Shown: positions 33,995 through 45,830 of the stretch, one piece after another | Layout: each line of letters starts with the position of its first letter | How positions within the stretch are numbered: the stretch's first letter is position 1 | DNA from: an uncultured Desulfuromonadales bacterium | Lineage (GTDB): Bacteria > Desulfobacterota > Desulfuromonadia > Geobacterales > Pseudopelobacteraceae | Reading direction: 5' to 3' | Assembly: GCA_903868145.1 (NCBI GenBank) | Contig: CAIPTY010000010.1 | Span: forward strand, 142,019 to 206,018 | DNA length: 64,000 nt | The notes under the pieces: generated by a model | The model's database searches: none | Seen by the model: only the letters and a program-made list of their open reading frames with translations | What the model was told of the DNA's origin: nothing | Made by a program: the position numbers and the translations under genes

Positions 33995-36411
33995 AGCCGT
34001 TTCTTGAAGCCATCCGGAAAAAGGTGCTGATCCTTGATGGAGCCATGGGCACCATGCTGCAGGAACGGGGTCTGAAACCGGGGCAGTCACCCGAGGAGCT
34101 CAACCTGACCATGCCGGAGGTGGTCGCTTCTGTCCACCGGGAGTATGTTGCAGCCGGAGCCGATATCATCATCACCAACACCTTCGGCGGCACACGCTTC
34201 AAACTTTCCCATTACGGACTGGAAGGTCGTCTGGCCGAGGTCAATAGCCGGGCGGTCGAGATCGCACGCATCGAGGCCGAAGGCAGGGCATACGTCGGGG
34301 CCTCCATCGGTCCGACCGGCCAGTTTGTTGAACCGCTGGGGGAGGTGTCGTTTGATGAGATGAAGGATGCCTTTCGCGAACAGGCCCGGGCACTTGTCGA
34401 AGCCGGAGCGGACCTGATAAGCCTCGAAACCTTTCTGGATATCAAGGAATGCCGCGCCGCAGTGATCGCCATCCGCGAGGTTTCCGCCAGCATACCGGTC
34501 ATCGCCATGCTGACCTTTGACGACAATGGCCGTTCGGTGCTGGGCACATCGCCCGAAGCGGCCGCCATAACCCTGACAGCCGCCGGTGCCGATATCGTCG
34601 GATCCAACTGCGGCCTCGGGGTGGACGGCATCTACGATATTCTCTGCAAGATGCGCAGCGTCACGCACCTGCCGCTGATCTCCCAGGCCAATGCCGGTCT
34701 GCCCCGGTTGATTGACGGTAAAACCGTCTTCCCCGGCACCCCGGACGAGATGACCGCCTTTCATGATCGCATGATAGACCTGGATGTCAGGATCATCGGC
34801 GGCTGCTGCGGCACAACCCCGGCTCATATCCACGCCATGAAGGAGGCCATCTCCCGCACCGGTTCGAACTGGCAGCCGCGCAGCATAACCACCGGTGTCA
34901 CCTTCCTCTCCAGCCGCGCAGCCTGGACCGCCGTCGGCGGAGGCACAAAAACCTCAATCATAGGTGAGCGCATCAACCCCACCGGGAAAAAACTGTATTC
35001 CCAGGAACTGCTGGAGGGCAAGGTCGCCTATATTCGCCGTGAAGCCATGGAGCAGGTCCAACTGGGAGCAGCACTGCTGGATGTCAACGTGGGTGCGCCG
35101 GGAATCGATGAGCCGGCCGCCATGGAGCGGGCGGTATTCTGCGTCTGTGGTGCCGCCGGAGTGCCGATCGTGCTGGACTCTTCCAGTGCCGTTGCACTGG
35201 AACGGGGCTTGAAGGCGGCGGACGGCAAGGTGCTGATAAATTCCGTTTCCGGTGAAGCCAGGAGCCTGCGCCGTGTATTACCACTTGCCCGAAAATACGG
35301 TGCTGCCCTAATCGGACTGACTCTGGACAACAAGGGTATCCCCGATACCGCCGAGGGACGTCTGGCTATTGCCCGCCGTATCCGCAACGCCGCCCGGCGG
35401 CACGGCATCCCTGACGCCGACATCATCATCGACTGCCTGACCTTGACGGTCAGTGCCGAACAGAAACGTGCCGCCGAGACCCTGCGCACCATCCGGCTGG
35501 TCAAGGAAAAGCTTGGACTCTCCACGGTGCTCGGTGTCAGCAACATCTCTTTCGGCCTGCCACAGCGCCCGCTGATCTCTTCGGCTTTCTTCGCCATGGC
35601 CATGGCTGCCGGACTGGATGCGGCCATCATCAACCCCAAGGACAAGGCCATGATGGATGCCTGGCGCTCAGCCATGGTTCTGCTCAATCGTGACCATCAG
35701 GCGGCAGCCTACATCGAGGCCTATCGCGGCGAACAGGCCCTCAGCGGAACTGTCACACCCGTTTCCGACACTCCTCCGACGATCCGTGAGCGTCTGACCC
35801 GTGCGATCATCGACGGTGACCGCGACGGCATAGTGGCTCTGGTTGAAGAAGCTTTTGGCGATGGGCTGACCCCGATGCAGGTCAGCAACGAAGGTTTCCT
35901 GCCCGGACTTGAGGAGGTGGGCAGGCGTTTTGAGAAAAATATCTTCTTCCTGCCCCAGGTGATGCAGTCGGCCGATACCATGCAGACCGGCTTTGCCCGT
36001 TTGAAGCTGGAGATGAAGGGGCAGGCGTTCGAGAGCAAAGGGCGCATCCTGATGGCCACTGTGGAAGGTGATATCCACGACATTGGAAAGAACATCGTCT
36101 GTACCCTGCTGGAGAATCACGGTTTTGAGGTCTTTGACATCGGCAAGAATATCTCGGCTGCCACCATCATATCAAAAGCAAAAGAACATGCCGTAGATGC
36201 GGTTGGCCTGTCGGCCTTGATGACAACCACCATGTCAGAGATGGATACGGTCATCAAAAAACTCAAAGCGGCTGGTGTCAGGGTATTCACCATGGTCGGC
36301 GGCGCGGTGGTGACCCAGGAGTATGCCGACCGTATCGGTGCAGATCTGTACGCGAAGGATGCCATGGAAGCGGTGGCAAAGGTCAAAAAACTGCTGCAGG
36401 TGGGTGAATGA
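33991..36411 (+). CDS. metH: Cobalamin-dependent methionine synthase, short form
   Basis: 806 aa. Homocysteine-binding domain (LDGAMGTMLQERGL, zinc Cys in GSNCGLG and GGCCGTTP), pterin domain (SIIGERINPTGKKL), B12 helical cap, and B12-binding domain with EGDIHDIGKNIV (axial His696) and the SALMTTTM and GGAVVTQEYA segments. It transfers the methyl of methyltetrahydrofolate to homocysteine. It lacks the C-terminal AdoMet reactivation domain of E. coli MetH (1227 aa), so a separate reactivation protein is needed. Starts by ATGA overlap with the GerMN gene. Confidence 0.95.
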   Translation: MKPFLEAIRKKVLILDGAMGTMLQERGLKPGQSPEELNLTMPEVVASVHREYVAAGADIIITNTFGGTRFKLSHYGLEGRLAEVNSRAVEIARIEAEGRAYVGASIGPTGQFVEPLGEVSFDEMKDAFREQARALVEAGADLISLETFLDIKECRAAVIAIREVSASIPVIAMLTFDDNGRSVLGTSPEAAAITLTAAGADIVGSNCGLGVDGIYDILCKMRSVTHLPLISQANAGLPRLIDGKTVFPGTPDEMTAFHDRMIDLDVRIIGGCCGTTPAHIHAMKEAISRTGSNWQPRSITTGVTFLSSRAAWTAVGGGTKTSIIGERINPTGKKLYSQELLEGKVAYIRREAMEQVQLGAALLDVNVGAPGIDEPAAMERAVFCVCGAAGVPIVLDSSSAVALERGLKAADGKVLINSVSGEARSLRRVLPLARKYGAALIGLTLDNKGIPDTAEGRLAIARRIRNAARRHGIPDADIIIDCLTLTVSAEQKRAAETLRTIRLVKEKLGLSTVLGVSNISFGLPQRPLISSAFFAMAMAAGLDAAIINPKDKAMMDAWRSAMVLLNRDHQAAAYIEAYRGEQALSGTVTPVSDTPPTIRERLTRAIIDGDRDGIVALVEEAFGDGLTPMQVSNEGFLPGLEEVGRRFEKNIFFLPQVMQSADTMQTGFARLKLEMKGQAFESKGRILMATVEGDIHDIGKNIVCTLLENHGFEVFDIGKNISAATIISKAKEHAVDAVGLSALMTTTMSEMDTVIKKLKAAGVRVFTMVGGAVVTQEYADRIGADLYAKDAMEAVAKVKKLLQVGE

Positions 36412-36495
36412 AGATACCGGGCCGTATTTTTATGTAATCATTTTCGTTTTCAGTCGAGTCAGACGGATTACGCCAATTCGTGTAGAGGGTCGCTC

Positions 36496-36993
36496 ATGGT
36501 TCTGGGATTTAATCACAACGTCACGTACAAGGGACAGGTTTTCCACGTCCAGACCGAGGATAGCGGTGTCAAGAACCCGCATATCATTACGCTGCTGTAT
36601 CGGGGCGGCGTGATTCTCTGTTCAAAAAAAACCAGCTATGCCGACATCGTCAAGATGGACTGTCTCCATGCAGTTGTGGAAGACCTGATGAAGGAGCAGC
36701 ACAAGGACATGATGCGCCGCCTCAAATCAGGCGAGTTTGACGAGAAGGCCTTCTCGATTGACGCCCGTTTGATTGAGAACTACGAAATTCCCGTTCTTGA
36801 ACCTGAAAAAGGGCTCGAAGCGACCAACACGCCAACCCTTTCCGCCGAACCGTTGCCTCCGCCTGATATCCCTGAAAAACCAGCACTGGTGAAGACTCCA
36901 ATACCCGCCGAAGGCGCCGTCAGGGAGGTACTGAGCCTCGACGACGCAATCCTCTCATTCTTTGACACCAGCGATCCTATAAAAGGCAGTTGA
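36496..36993 (+). CDS. Deltaproteobacterial conserved-looking protein, unknown function
   Basis: 165 aa with AGAGGG before the ATG. Begins MVLGFNHNVTYKGQVFHVQT EDSG, KNPHIITLLYRGGVILCSKK, then DCLHAVVEDLMKEQHKDMMR, followed by a Pro-rich tail from about residue 100 and LSLDDAILSFFD. Cytoplasmic, probably a small beta-rich domain with a disordered tail. I recognise no named function. About 85 nt after metH. Confidence 0.7.
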   Translation: MVLGFNHNVTYKGQVFHVQTEDSGVKNPHIITLLYRGGVILCSKKTSYADIVKMDCLHAVVEDLMKEQHKDMMRRLKSGEFDEKAFSIDARLIENYEIPVLEPEKGLEATNTPTLSAEPLPPPDIPEKPALVKTPIPAEGAVREVLSLDDAILSFFDTSDPIKGS

Positions 36994-37369
36994 CCCTTAA
37001 ATTTTACTCCAACCTCCTGATATTATACTTTAATCACAGATCAGTCCCGATAAACGCATCAGGCCCGCCAATTTGTTCGGCGGGCCTCACTTCTGCTTAT
37101 AGTTATACCCTTTTCAAGGGTTCTTCCGATCTGCATCGTTCTAATCGGATATGACCAACTGTACCATATTGGGTGGAGTGGTTTCTTCTGAGATGTTGAC
37201 CCTCCTTTTCCTGACGTAATCAACTTCTACGGTAGCGCTACCATGATATGAATGTACTGCATAAAAACAAATAAAACAGTCTGTTTTTTTTATTTTTATG
37301 CGTATATACTCAGAAGCTGTAAAGGAAGCGGCCGGAGATGCCACTTCCTCGTTTTTTTACGAGGTAATC
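36994..37369. other. Intergenic region with hairpins, no supported gene
   Basis: About 375 nt between the 165-aa gene and slyD. It contains a perfect 9-bp-arm hairpin (AGGCCCGCC 37061-37069 / GGCGGGCCT 37079-37087) without a U-tract, a smaller CCTTTTCAAGG palindrome near 37110, and a terminator-like hairpin at 37323-37358. Short frames here have no RBS or family. Confidence 0.5.
37323..37358 (+). terminator. Hairpin with plus-strand U-tract, 3' of slyD
   Basis: AGGAAG (37323-37328) and GGC pair with GCC and CTTCCT (37344-37349), followed by CG and seven T (37352-37358) on the plus strand. It lies just past the end of slyD and may serve both directions, but the U-tract favours plus-strand termination. 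Confidence 0.5.
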
Positions 37370-37870
37370 TCAGAGAATTTCCAGAAGGGTTATCTCGAAG
37401 ATAAGATCCTCTCCTGCCAACGGATGGTTGGAATCGAATGTGATATCCGCACCGGTGGCCGCAACAACCAGGACACCCATCTCTTCGTCATCCTCATTGG
37501 TCAAAACAAGTTCATCGCCGATTTCCGGCTTGAGATCCTCCGGTACGTCGCAGCGTGGAACGGTGAATACCTTGTCATTGTCGTATTCGCCGAATGCATC
37601 GGCAGCGGGAATGACGACCGTCTTTTTCTCTCCCGGCGACATGCCGACCAGTGCTTCATCGATCTGGGGAAAGAGGTCGTGTTCCCCGATGGTGAGTTCC
37701 ATCGGACCGACCAGATGGCCGCCGCAACCGCAATCGTCGTCGCTGCAGTTCTCGGTCTCGCAATCGTCATGGTTGCAATCCTCATCGTGGGTGGAATCGA
37801 AAACAGTGCCGTCTTCGAGTGTTCCGGTGTAGTCGATTCTGACCTTGTTGCCCTGTTCTGCCTGTGCCAT
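37370..37870 (-). CDS. slyD: SlyD-like FKBP peptidyl-prolyl isomerase with Cys/His-rich insertion
   Basis: 166 aa from ATG 37870 ([20 protein letters not shown]), AAAGG upstream. FKBP core ([46 protein letters not shown]) and the insert-in-flap domain follow. Between FDST and the [12 protein letters not shown] strand there is a metal-binding-like insert, [18 protein letters not shown] then DCGCGGH, with six cysteines and several His/Asp. In E. coli SlyD the metal-binding stretch is C-terminal; here the C-terminus has none. Folding helper, possibly metal chaperone for Ni (hypB is in the same window but far away). Confidence 0.9.
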   Translation of the reverse strand: MAQAEQGNKVRIDYTGTLEDGTVFDSTHDEDCNHDDCETENCSDDDCGCGGHLVGPMELTIGEHDLFPQIDEALVGMSPGEKKTVVIPAADAFGEYDNDKVFTVPRCDVPEDLKPEIGDELVLTNEDDEEMGVLVVAATGADITFDSNHPLAGEDLIFEITLLEIL

Positions 37871-38080
37871 GGGTATACCTTTCAGGGTTTGGTGCGGCAT
37901 GGTGCCGATAGTTGTGGAGGCATCATAACCAATAGTATCATAAGAGAACACTCTTTTTTTGAGTTGATCCCGTGCAACCGGTATTTATTACCGAATCGGT
38001 TTTTCAGGCCGGAAAGCCTCTTCAAACTGAATACGATTTTATGCTACAGTGCAAAACCACGCTGTAGACGAAGGAACATC

Positions 38081-40971
<2,891 letters not shown>

Positions 40972-40975
<4 letters not shown>

Positions 40976-42243
40976 CTACCGCACGCAAAAGGGTCATCAT
41001 CGTTGGCACGGGGTTCGCCGGGATTCGCGCAGCACGAGGATTGTGCGGGAGCGGGCTGGATGTACTGCTGCTGGATCGCACCAATTACCACCTGTTTCAG
41101 CCGCTATTGTACCAGGTTGCCACCGCCGGTCTGGAGGAGGAGTCCATTGCCTATCCGATCCGGGCAATGATTCGCGGATGGAAAAATGTCTCTTTCAGGC
41201 GCTGCGAGGTCACAGGGTTTGATCTGACCGGCCGCAGGGTTGTAACGGACAGCGGAGAGCTTGCCTATGACTATCTTGTGCTGGCGGGGGGGAGCGTTAC
41301 CAACTACTTCGGTAATGAAGGGATCGCCTCACAGGCCTTTGACCTGAAGAGCCTCGGTGACGCGGATCGATTGCGCAACAGTATCCTCTGCGCTTTTGAG
41401 GAGGCTGTGAGCGAACAGGATCCTGTGCGCCGCGTTGCGCTGCTGACATTCGTGGTTGTGGGGGGAGGTCCGACCGGAGTGGAGTTCGCCGGGGCATTGA
41501 GCGAACTGATGCGACATGTCCTGTCGGAAGATTATCCGTCCATTAATGGGGATGAATCGCGGGTTATTCTGCTTGAGGCAGCGCCGTCAATCCTGACCGC
41601 CATGCCGCAGCGTCTCCAGACCTACGCCATAAGAAAGCTGACGGATATGGGGGTTGAGGTTCGCTGCAGCACCATGGTTTCCGATGCTTCCCCCAATGTT
41701 GTGCGGCTTGCTTCGGGAGAGGTGATTGCGGCTCATACGCTGTTCTGGTCGGCCGGGGTCAAGGCCTCACCTCTGGCCGACATGCTCCCCTGTCCAAAGG
41801 GAGCCGGCGGGCGCATTCCGGTAGGATCGACCCTGACGCTGGAGGAACATGATGAGGTCTTCGTGGTCGGAGACATGGCATACTGCATGGAGAAAGGATC
41901 TCCACTGCCGATGATGGCCCCGGTGGCCATGCAGCAGGGTCATCACGCGGCTCGTGTCATTCTGGCCCGCGAGGCCGGCACGACTCTGCCGTTATTCAAA
42001 TTTACGGACAAGGGCGCCATGGCAACGATTGGGCGGAGCGCAGCTGTTGCATCCGCCCATGGATTTAATGTCTCCGGTTACGCTGCCTGGCTGGCCTGGC
42101 TGCTACTGCACCTGTACTATCTGATCGGGTTCAGAAACCGGATCGTGGTCATGCTGAACTGGGCCTGGTACTACTGGTTCCACGAGCGGCAGGTGCTCCT
42201 GATCACCAGCACCATCGGGCAGCATGCCCGAAAGCGCGAGTAA
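40972..42243 (+). CDS. ndh: Type II NADH dehydrogenase / NAD(P)/FAD oxidoreductase
   Basis: 423 aa. FAD-binding [29 protein letters not shown] typical of NDH-2, second Rossmann [20 protein letters not shown] for NADH, and [10 protein letters not shown] for FAD. A hydrophobic C-terminal stretch ([19 protein letters not shown]) fits membrane attachment. It oxidises NADH and reduces quinone without pumping protons. The ATG overlaps the uvrA stop. Confidence 0.93.
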
Positions 42244-42265
42244 TGATAGCTGTCCGGCCCGAGAC

Positions 42266-43705
42266 TCAGGCCGGAAGCGTCGGCAGTTCGACACCTGCCA
42301 TTTTCTGCAGCATGCGCACTACCTGGCAGCTGTAACCGAACTCGTTATCGTACCAGACGTAGAGCACGCAACGGTTTCCTTCGGCGATGGTAGCCAGCGA
42401 GTCAACCACTCCGGCGTGGCGTGAGCCGACGAAGTCGCTGGAGACCACTTCCGGCGAGTTGGTGAAATCGATCTGGTTCTGGAGTGGCGAATCCAGTGAT
42501 ATGCCCCGCAGATAATTGTTAATTTCCTCAACAGAAACGGTCTGTTCCAGTTCCAGATTCAGGATGGCCAGTGAAACATTGGGTGTCGGTACCCTGATGG
42601 CGTTGCCGGTCAGCTTTCCGGACAGCTCGGGGATAACCTTGGCCACCGCCTTGGCCGCCCCGGTCTCGGTGATGACCATGTTCAGCGGGGCGCTGCGACC
42701 GCGGCGCGAGGACTTGTGATAGTTGTCGATCAGGTTCTGGTCGTTGGTGTAGGAGTGGCACGTCTCCATGTGTCCATGGACAATCCCGAAGCGGTCGTTG
42801 ATCGCCTTCATCACCGGCACGATGGCGTTGGTTGTGCAACTGGCGGCCGAGAAAATCCGTTCCTGATCGGTGATCAGCACGTTGTTGACACCGGCCACGA
42901 TGTTGGGGATATCACCTTTGCCGGGTGCGGTAAGGATGACCTTCCGGATGCCCGGTGAGGCGAGGTGGCGGGACAGGCCGTCGCGATCGCGCCATTTGCC
43001 GGTGTTGTCGATGAGGATGGCGTTGTGGATGCCGTACCGGGTGTAGTCAACCGATTCAGGCGAGTCGGAATAGATGATGCGGATCATATTACCGTTGGCA
43101 ATGATGGCGTTTTCTTCCTCGTCGATGGTTATGATTCCGTTGAAATGACCGTGGATAGAGTCTCGACGCAGCAGACTGGCGCGTTTGACCAGGTCGTCGC
43201 TGCTCCCCTTGCGCACAACCGCGGCCCGGAGCCGCAACTTCTCCCCGCTCCCTGCCTTGTCGATCAGGATGCGTGCCAGCAGTCGCCCGATTCGGCCAAA
43301 GCCGTACAGCACGATGTCCTGCGGTTCAGCCAGCAGCGATGTCCTGCCGGTGTTGGCGGAGGTCAGCTCCCGGGCCACGAAGGCATCCACCGGCAAGCCT
43401 GATGTGCGATAGCGCACGGTAAGCTTGCCAAGATCGATGCGGGCTGGCGCCAGATCAAGCTTTGCAATGGCCTCCAACACCGGCAGGGTGTCAAGCACGG
43501 TCAGCTCACCGTCCAGAACCAGTCGGGCGAAACGGTGGGCCTTGAGCAGGTCGATGACGGTGCCATGAACCAGCGACCGGCTGTATATGGTCAACACGAC
43601 GTTGTTATCGCGATAGAGTTTGCCGATAACTGGAAGCATGCCTTCGGCAACAGCTTCCTGCCGCTGCCATTCCTTGAGATGGAGTTCAGATTTTTCCTGA
43701 TTCAT
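42266..43705 (-). CDS. gap: Glyceraldehyde-3-phosphate dehydrogenase, long form
   Basis: 479 aa from ATG 43705 behind AAAGG; an upstream GTG in frame is too close to that RBS. An N-terminal extension of about 125 residues (MNQEKSELHLKEWQRQEA) precedes the NAD domain (VLYGFGRIGRLLARI) and catalytic block SAASCTTNAIVPVM with His in HSYTNDQN. The long form is known from Vibrio, Shewanella and some deltaproteobacteria, distinct from the ~335-aa glycolytic enzyme; role in glycolysis versus gluconeogenesis is not decided by sequence. Convergent with ndh, 22 nt apart. Confidence 0.92.
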   Translation of the reverse strand: MNQEKSELHLKEWQRQEAVAEGMLPVIGKLYRDNNVVLTIYSRSLVHGTVIDLLKAHRFARLVLDGELTVLDTLPVLEAIAKLDLAPARIDLGKLTVRYRTSGLPVDAFVARELTSANTGRTSLLAEPQDIVLYGFGRIGRLLARILIDKAGSGEKLRLRAAVVRKGSSDDLVKRASLLRRDSIHGHFNGIITIDEEENAIIANGNMIRIIYSDSPESVDYTRYGIHNAILIDNTGKWRDRDGLSRHLASPGIRKVILTAPGKGDIPNIVAGVNNVLITDQERIFSAASCTTNAIVPVMKAINDRFGIVHGHMETCHSYTNDQNLIDNYHKSSRRGRSAPLNMVITETGAAKAVAKVIPELSGKLTGNAIRVPTPNVSLAILNLELEQTVSVEEINNYLRGISLDSPLQNQIDFTNSPEVVSSDFVGSRHAGVVDSLATIAEGNRCVLYVWYDNEFGYSCQVVRMLQKMAGVELPTLPA

Positions 43706-43726
43706 GTGACACACCTTTCCTGAAGG

Positions 43727-44452
43727 TTATTTTTTTTCCCCGACATAGATGCTGGCGATGCCGAAGGTGAGTTCCGTGACATGCACGTTGTGGAAACCGG
43801 TATCTTCTATCATCCGGGCGAACGATTCGTGTGATGGAAACTCAAGCACCGAATCGGGCAGGTATTTATAGGCGTTGTAGGTCGAGAAGAGTCCGCCGAT
43901 GACCGGTAGCAGACGCCGGAAATAGAAGTAATAGATCTGCCGGAACAGATGCGAACGCGGAGTCGAGAACTCCAGGATGATCATCCGCCCTCCCGGCCTC
44001 AGAACACGCCGCATCTCCGCCAGTCCCAGCACCCTGTCAACGACATTTCTTATACCGAATGCGATCGTAATCGAGTCGAATGTGTCGTCGGCAAAGGGGA
44101 GATCTTCACAGGGAGCCACTGTGAAGTCAATCCGGTCGGAGTACGGTGATTCGGCTGCCTTGATCTGTCCAAGATCGACCATCTCCCTGCAGAAATCGGC
44201 TCCGGTGATCCTGACTGACGATGGTGTTACGCGGGCGATCTCGAGCGCAACATCCCCGGTGCCGGTGGCGACATCAAGGATGCGGCAACCATCGTGATAT
44301 TTGAGCAGCTGCACCGCCTTTTTTCTCCAGCGCCGATCTATGCCAAAACTGAGCATCCGGTTGAGAAAGTCGTAACGCGGTGCAATCGTCCCGAACATCT
44401 CTTGAATCTTTTCACCCTTGTCCGAAAGTCTGAACATATTTTGACTACCCAT
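43727..44452 (-). CDS. ubiE: Demethylmenaquinone/ubiquinone methyltransferase
   Basis: 241 aa. KIQEMFGTIAPRYDFLNRML, FGIDRRWRK, SAM motif LDVATGTGDVALEI, DFCREMVDLGQ and PGGRMIILEFS are hallmarks of UbiE/MenG. In a Geobacter-like anaerobe with menaquinone it carries out the last step of menaquinone synthesis. An internal ATG at 44437 (MFRLSDKG) is an alternative start; neither has a strong RBS. Same strand as gap, 21 nt upstream of it. Confidence 0.94.
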   Translation of the reverse strand: MGSQNMFRLSDKGEKIQEMFGTIAPRYDFLNRMLSFGIDRRWRKKAVQLLKYHDGCRILDVATGTGDVALEIARVTPSSVRITGADFCREMVDLGQIKAAESPYSDRIDFTVAPCEDLPFADDTFDSITIAFGIRNVVDRVLGLAEMRRVLRPGGRMIILEFSTPRSHLFRQIYYFYFRRLLPVIGGLFSTYNAYKYLPDSVLEFPSHESFARMIEDTGFHNVHVTELTFGIASIYVGEKK

Positions 44453-44549
44453 TGGTTCTTTTTAGTGGTATAGAGAAAGACTTTTTTTGATGCGCTTCTC
44501 TAACATATTTTATGAAGAGAGGCCAGTAAAAACCCGAAGGAGGAAGTAA

Positions 44550-45815
44550 GTGAGAAAGCCCGTTGTCCTCGTGTATTTCATCTGCGCTGCGCTTATGGTC
44601 TGCTGTGGCGTTGTTTCCTGCAACTCCGAGCAGAAACCGGTGCCTGCAGCACCCGTGGCTGCGCCAAAACCGGTTGCTCCGTCACCAACGAAACGTGAAA
44701 AGCTCCTGAAAACCGAATTCAGGGCAATCTATATAACCTCATGGACCGCGGGAATCAAGCGTTTTCAGGTGCTGCTCGACATGCTTGCCAACTCGCACTT
44801 AAATGCCATGGTGATCGATATCAAGGACAGCACCGGCAAGGTCGGTTACGACTCCAAGGTACCGCTGGTTGCCCAGACCGGCGCATACGAGAAGAGGATT
44901 CACGACCTCGACGGCATCCTCAAACAGTGTCGTGACAGGAAAATCTACACGATCGCCCGTATAGCCGTGTTTCAGGATCCGAATCTTGCAAAAGCGCGTG
45001 CTGACCTGGCGGTAGGTACAGGCGGAAAGGGCGTCTGGAAAGATCGCAAGGGCCTGGCATGGGTGGATCCCGCTTCGAAAGAGGTCTGGGATTATAACCT
45101 GGCAATAGCAAAAGAGGCCGCTGCAAAGGGTTTTGACGAGATTCAGTTCGATTATGTCCGCTTTCCTACCGATGGCAAACTGAAGGCCATGACCTACCCG
45201 GTTTATAAGCGCGATGTTCCCAAACATGAGATAATCAGACGGTTTTTCGAGTATGTGGATCAACAGATGAAGCCGGTGGATGTTTTGACTTCGGCGGATA
45301 TCTTCGGCCTGACCACCATGGTCGATGGAGACATGAATATCGGTCAGCGTATCCAGGATGTTGCCGACTACGTCGATTTCGTCTGTCCCATGATGTACCC
45401 CTCGCACTACCCCAAAGGGCATCTGGGCATGAAAAACCCGGCGGATCATCCGTACCGGGTGATTTATGACGCCTGTATGAGAGGGATGAAACGCCTTGAA
45501 GGGAAACGGGCAAAGATGCGGCCATGGCTGCAGGATTTCAAGCTTGGCGCCGTGTATGATAAAAAAATGATCCGTGAACAGATCCAGGCGGCGCGCGATG
45601 CAGGCGTTTCCGGGTTTGCTTTCTGGAATGCCCGCAATGTCTACACCGAAGCTGCGTATCTTGAAAAATTACCGGAACCGAACCCGAACCCGCCTTTCAA
45701 GGCGGAGCTTCTGGAAGACATCCGTAAACGTGAATCGGCCAGGGCACGCCTTGAGAACAGATCCACGGCAGTCAGGCAGGAAAAACCGGTCGTCGGCAAG
45801 CCGGTACGGAAATAA
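44550..45815 (+). CDS. DUF4015 putative glycoside-hydrolase-fold lipoprotein
   Basis: 421 aa from a GTG start behind AGGAGGAAGTAA. Signal peptide with lipobox (CCGVVSC), Ala/Pro linker, then a TIM-barrel DUF4015 domain: FRAIYITSWTAGIKRFQVLL, LNAMVIDIKDSTGKVGYDSK, DLDGILKQCRDRKIYTIARI, KGFDEIQFDYVRFPTDG and VCPMMYPSHYPKGHLGMKNP. Aspartates in IDIKD and QFDYVRFP are candidate catalytic residues. Cell-envelope protein, likely acting on a polysaccharide; substrate unknown. Next gene (cdaA) starts 15 nt later. Confidence 0.88.
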   Translation: MRKPVVLVYFICAALMVCCGVVSCNSEQKPVPAAPVAAPKPVAPSPTKREKLLKTEFRAIYITSWTAGIKRFQVLLDMLANSHLNAMVIDIKDSTGKVGYDSKVPLVAQTGAYEKRIHDLDGILKQCRDRKIYTIARIAVFQDPNLAKARADLAVGTGGKGVWKDRKGLAWVDPASKEVWDYNLAIAKEAAAKGFDEIQFDYVRFPTDGKLKAMTYPVYKRDVPKHEIIRRFFEYVDQQMKPVDVLTSADIFGLTTMVDGDMNIGQRIQDVADYVDFVCPMMYPSHYPKGHLGMKNPADHPYRVIYDACMRGMKRLEGKRAKMRPWLQDFKLGAVYDKKMIREQIQAARDAGVSGFAFWNARNVYTEAAYLEKLPEPNPNPPFKAELLEDIRKRESARARLENRSTAVRQEKPVVGKPVRK

Positions 45816-45830
45816 CAAGGAGTTCCCGGG

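Noticed and set aside
37141..37344. 67-codon minus-strand frame downstream of slyD
   Set aside because: No RBS, overlaps a terminator-like hairpin, composition not protein-like.
37298..38080. Open frame joined to the front of uvrA (about 260 extra codons)
   Set aside because: It is antisense to slyD, lacks homology, and UvrA has a normal start with RBS at 38081.
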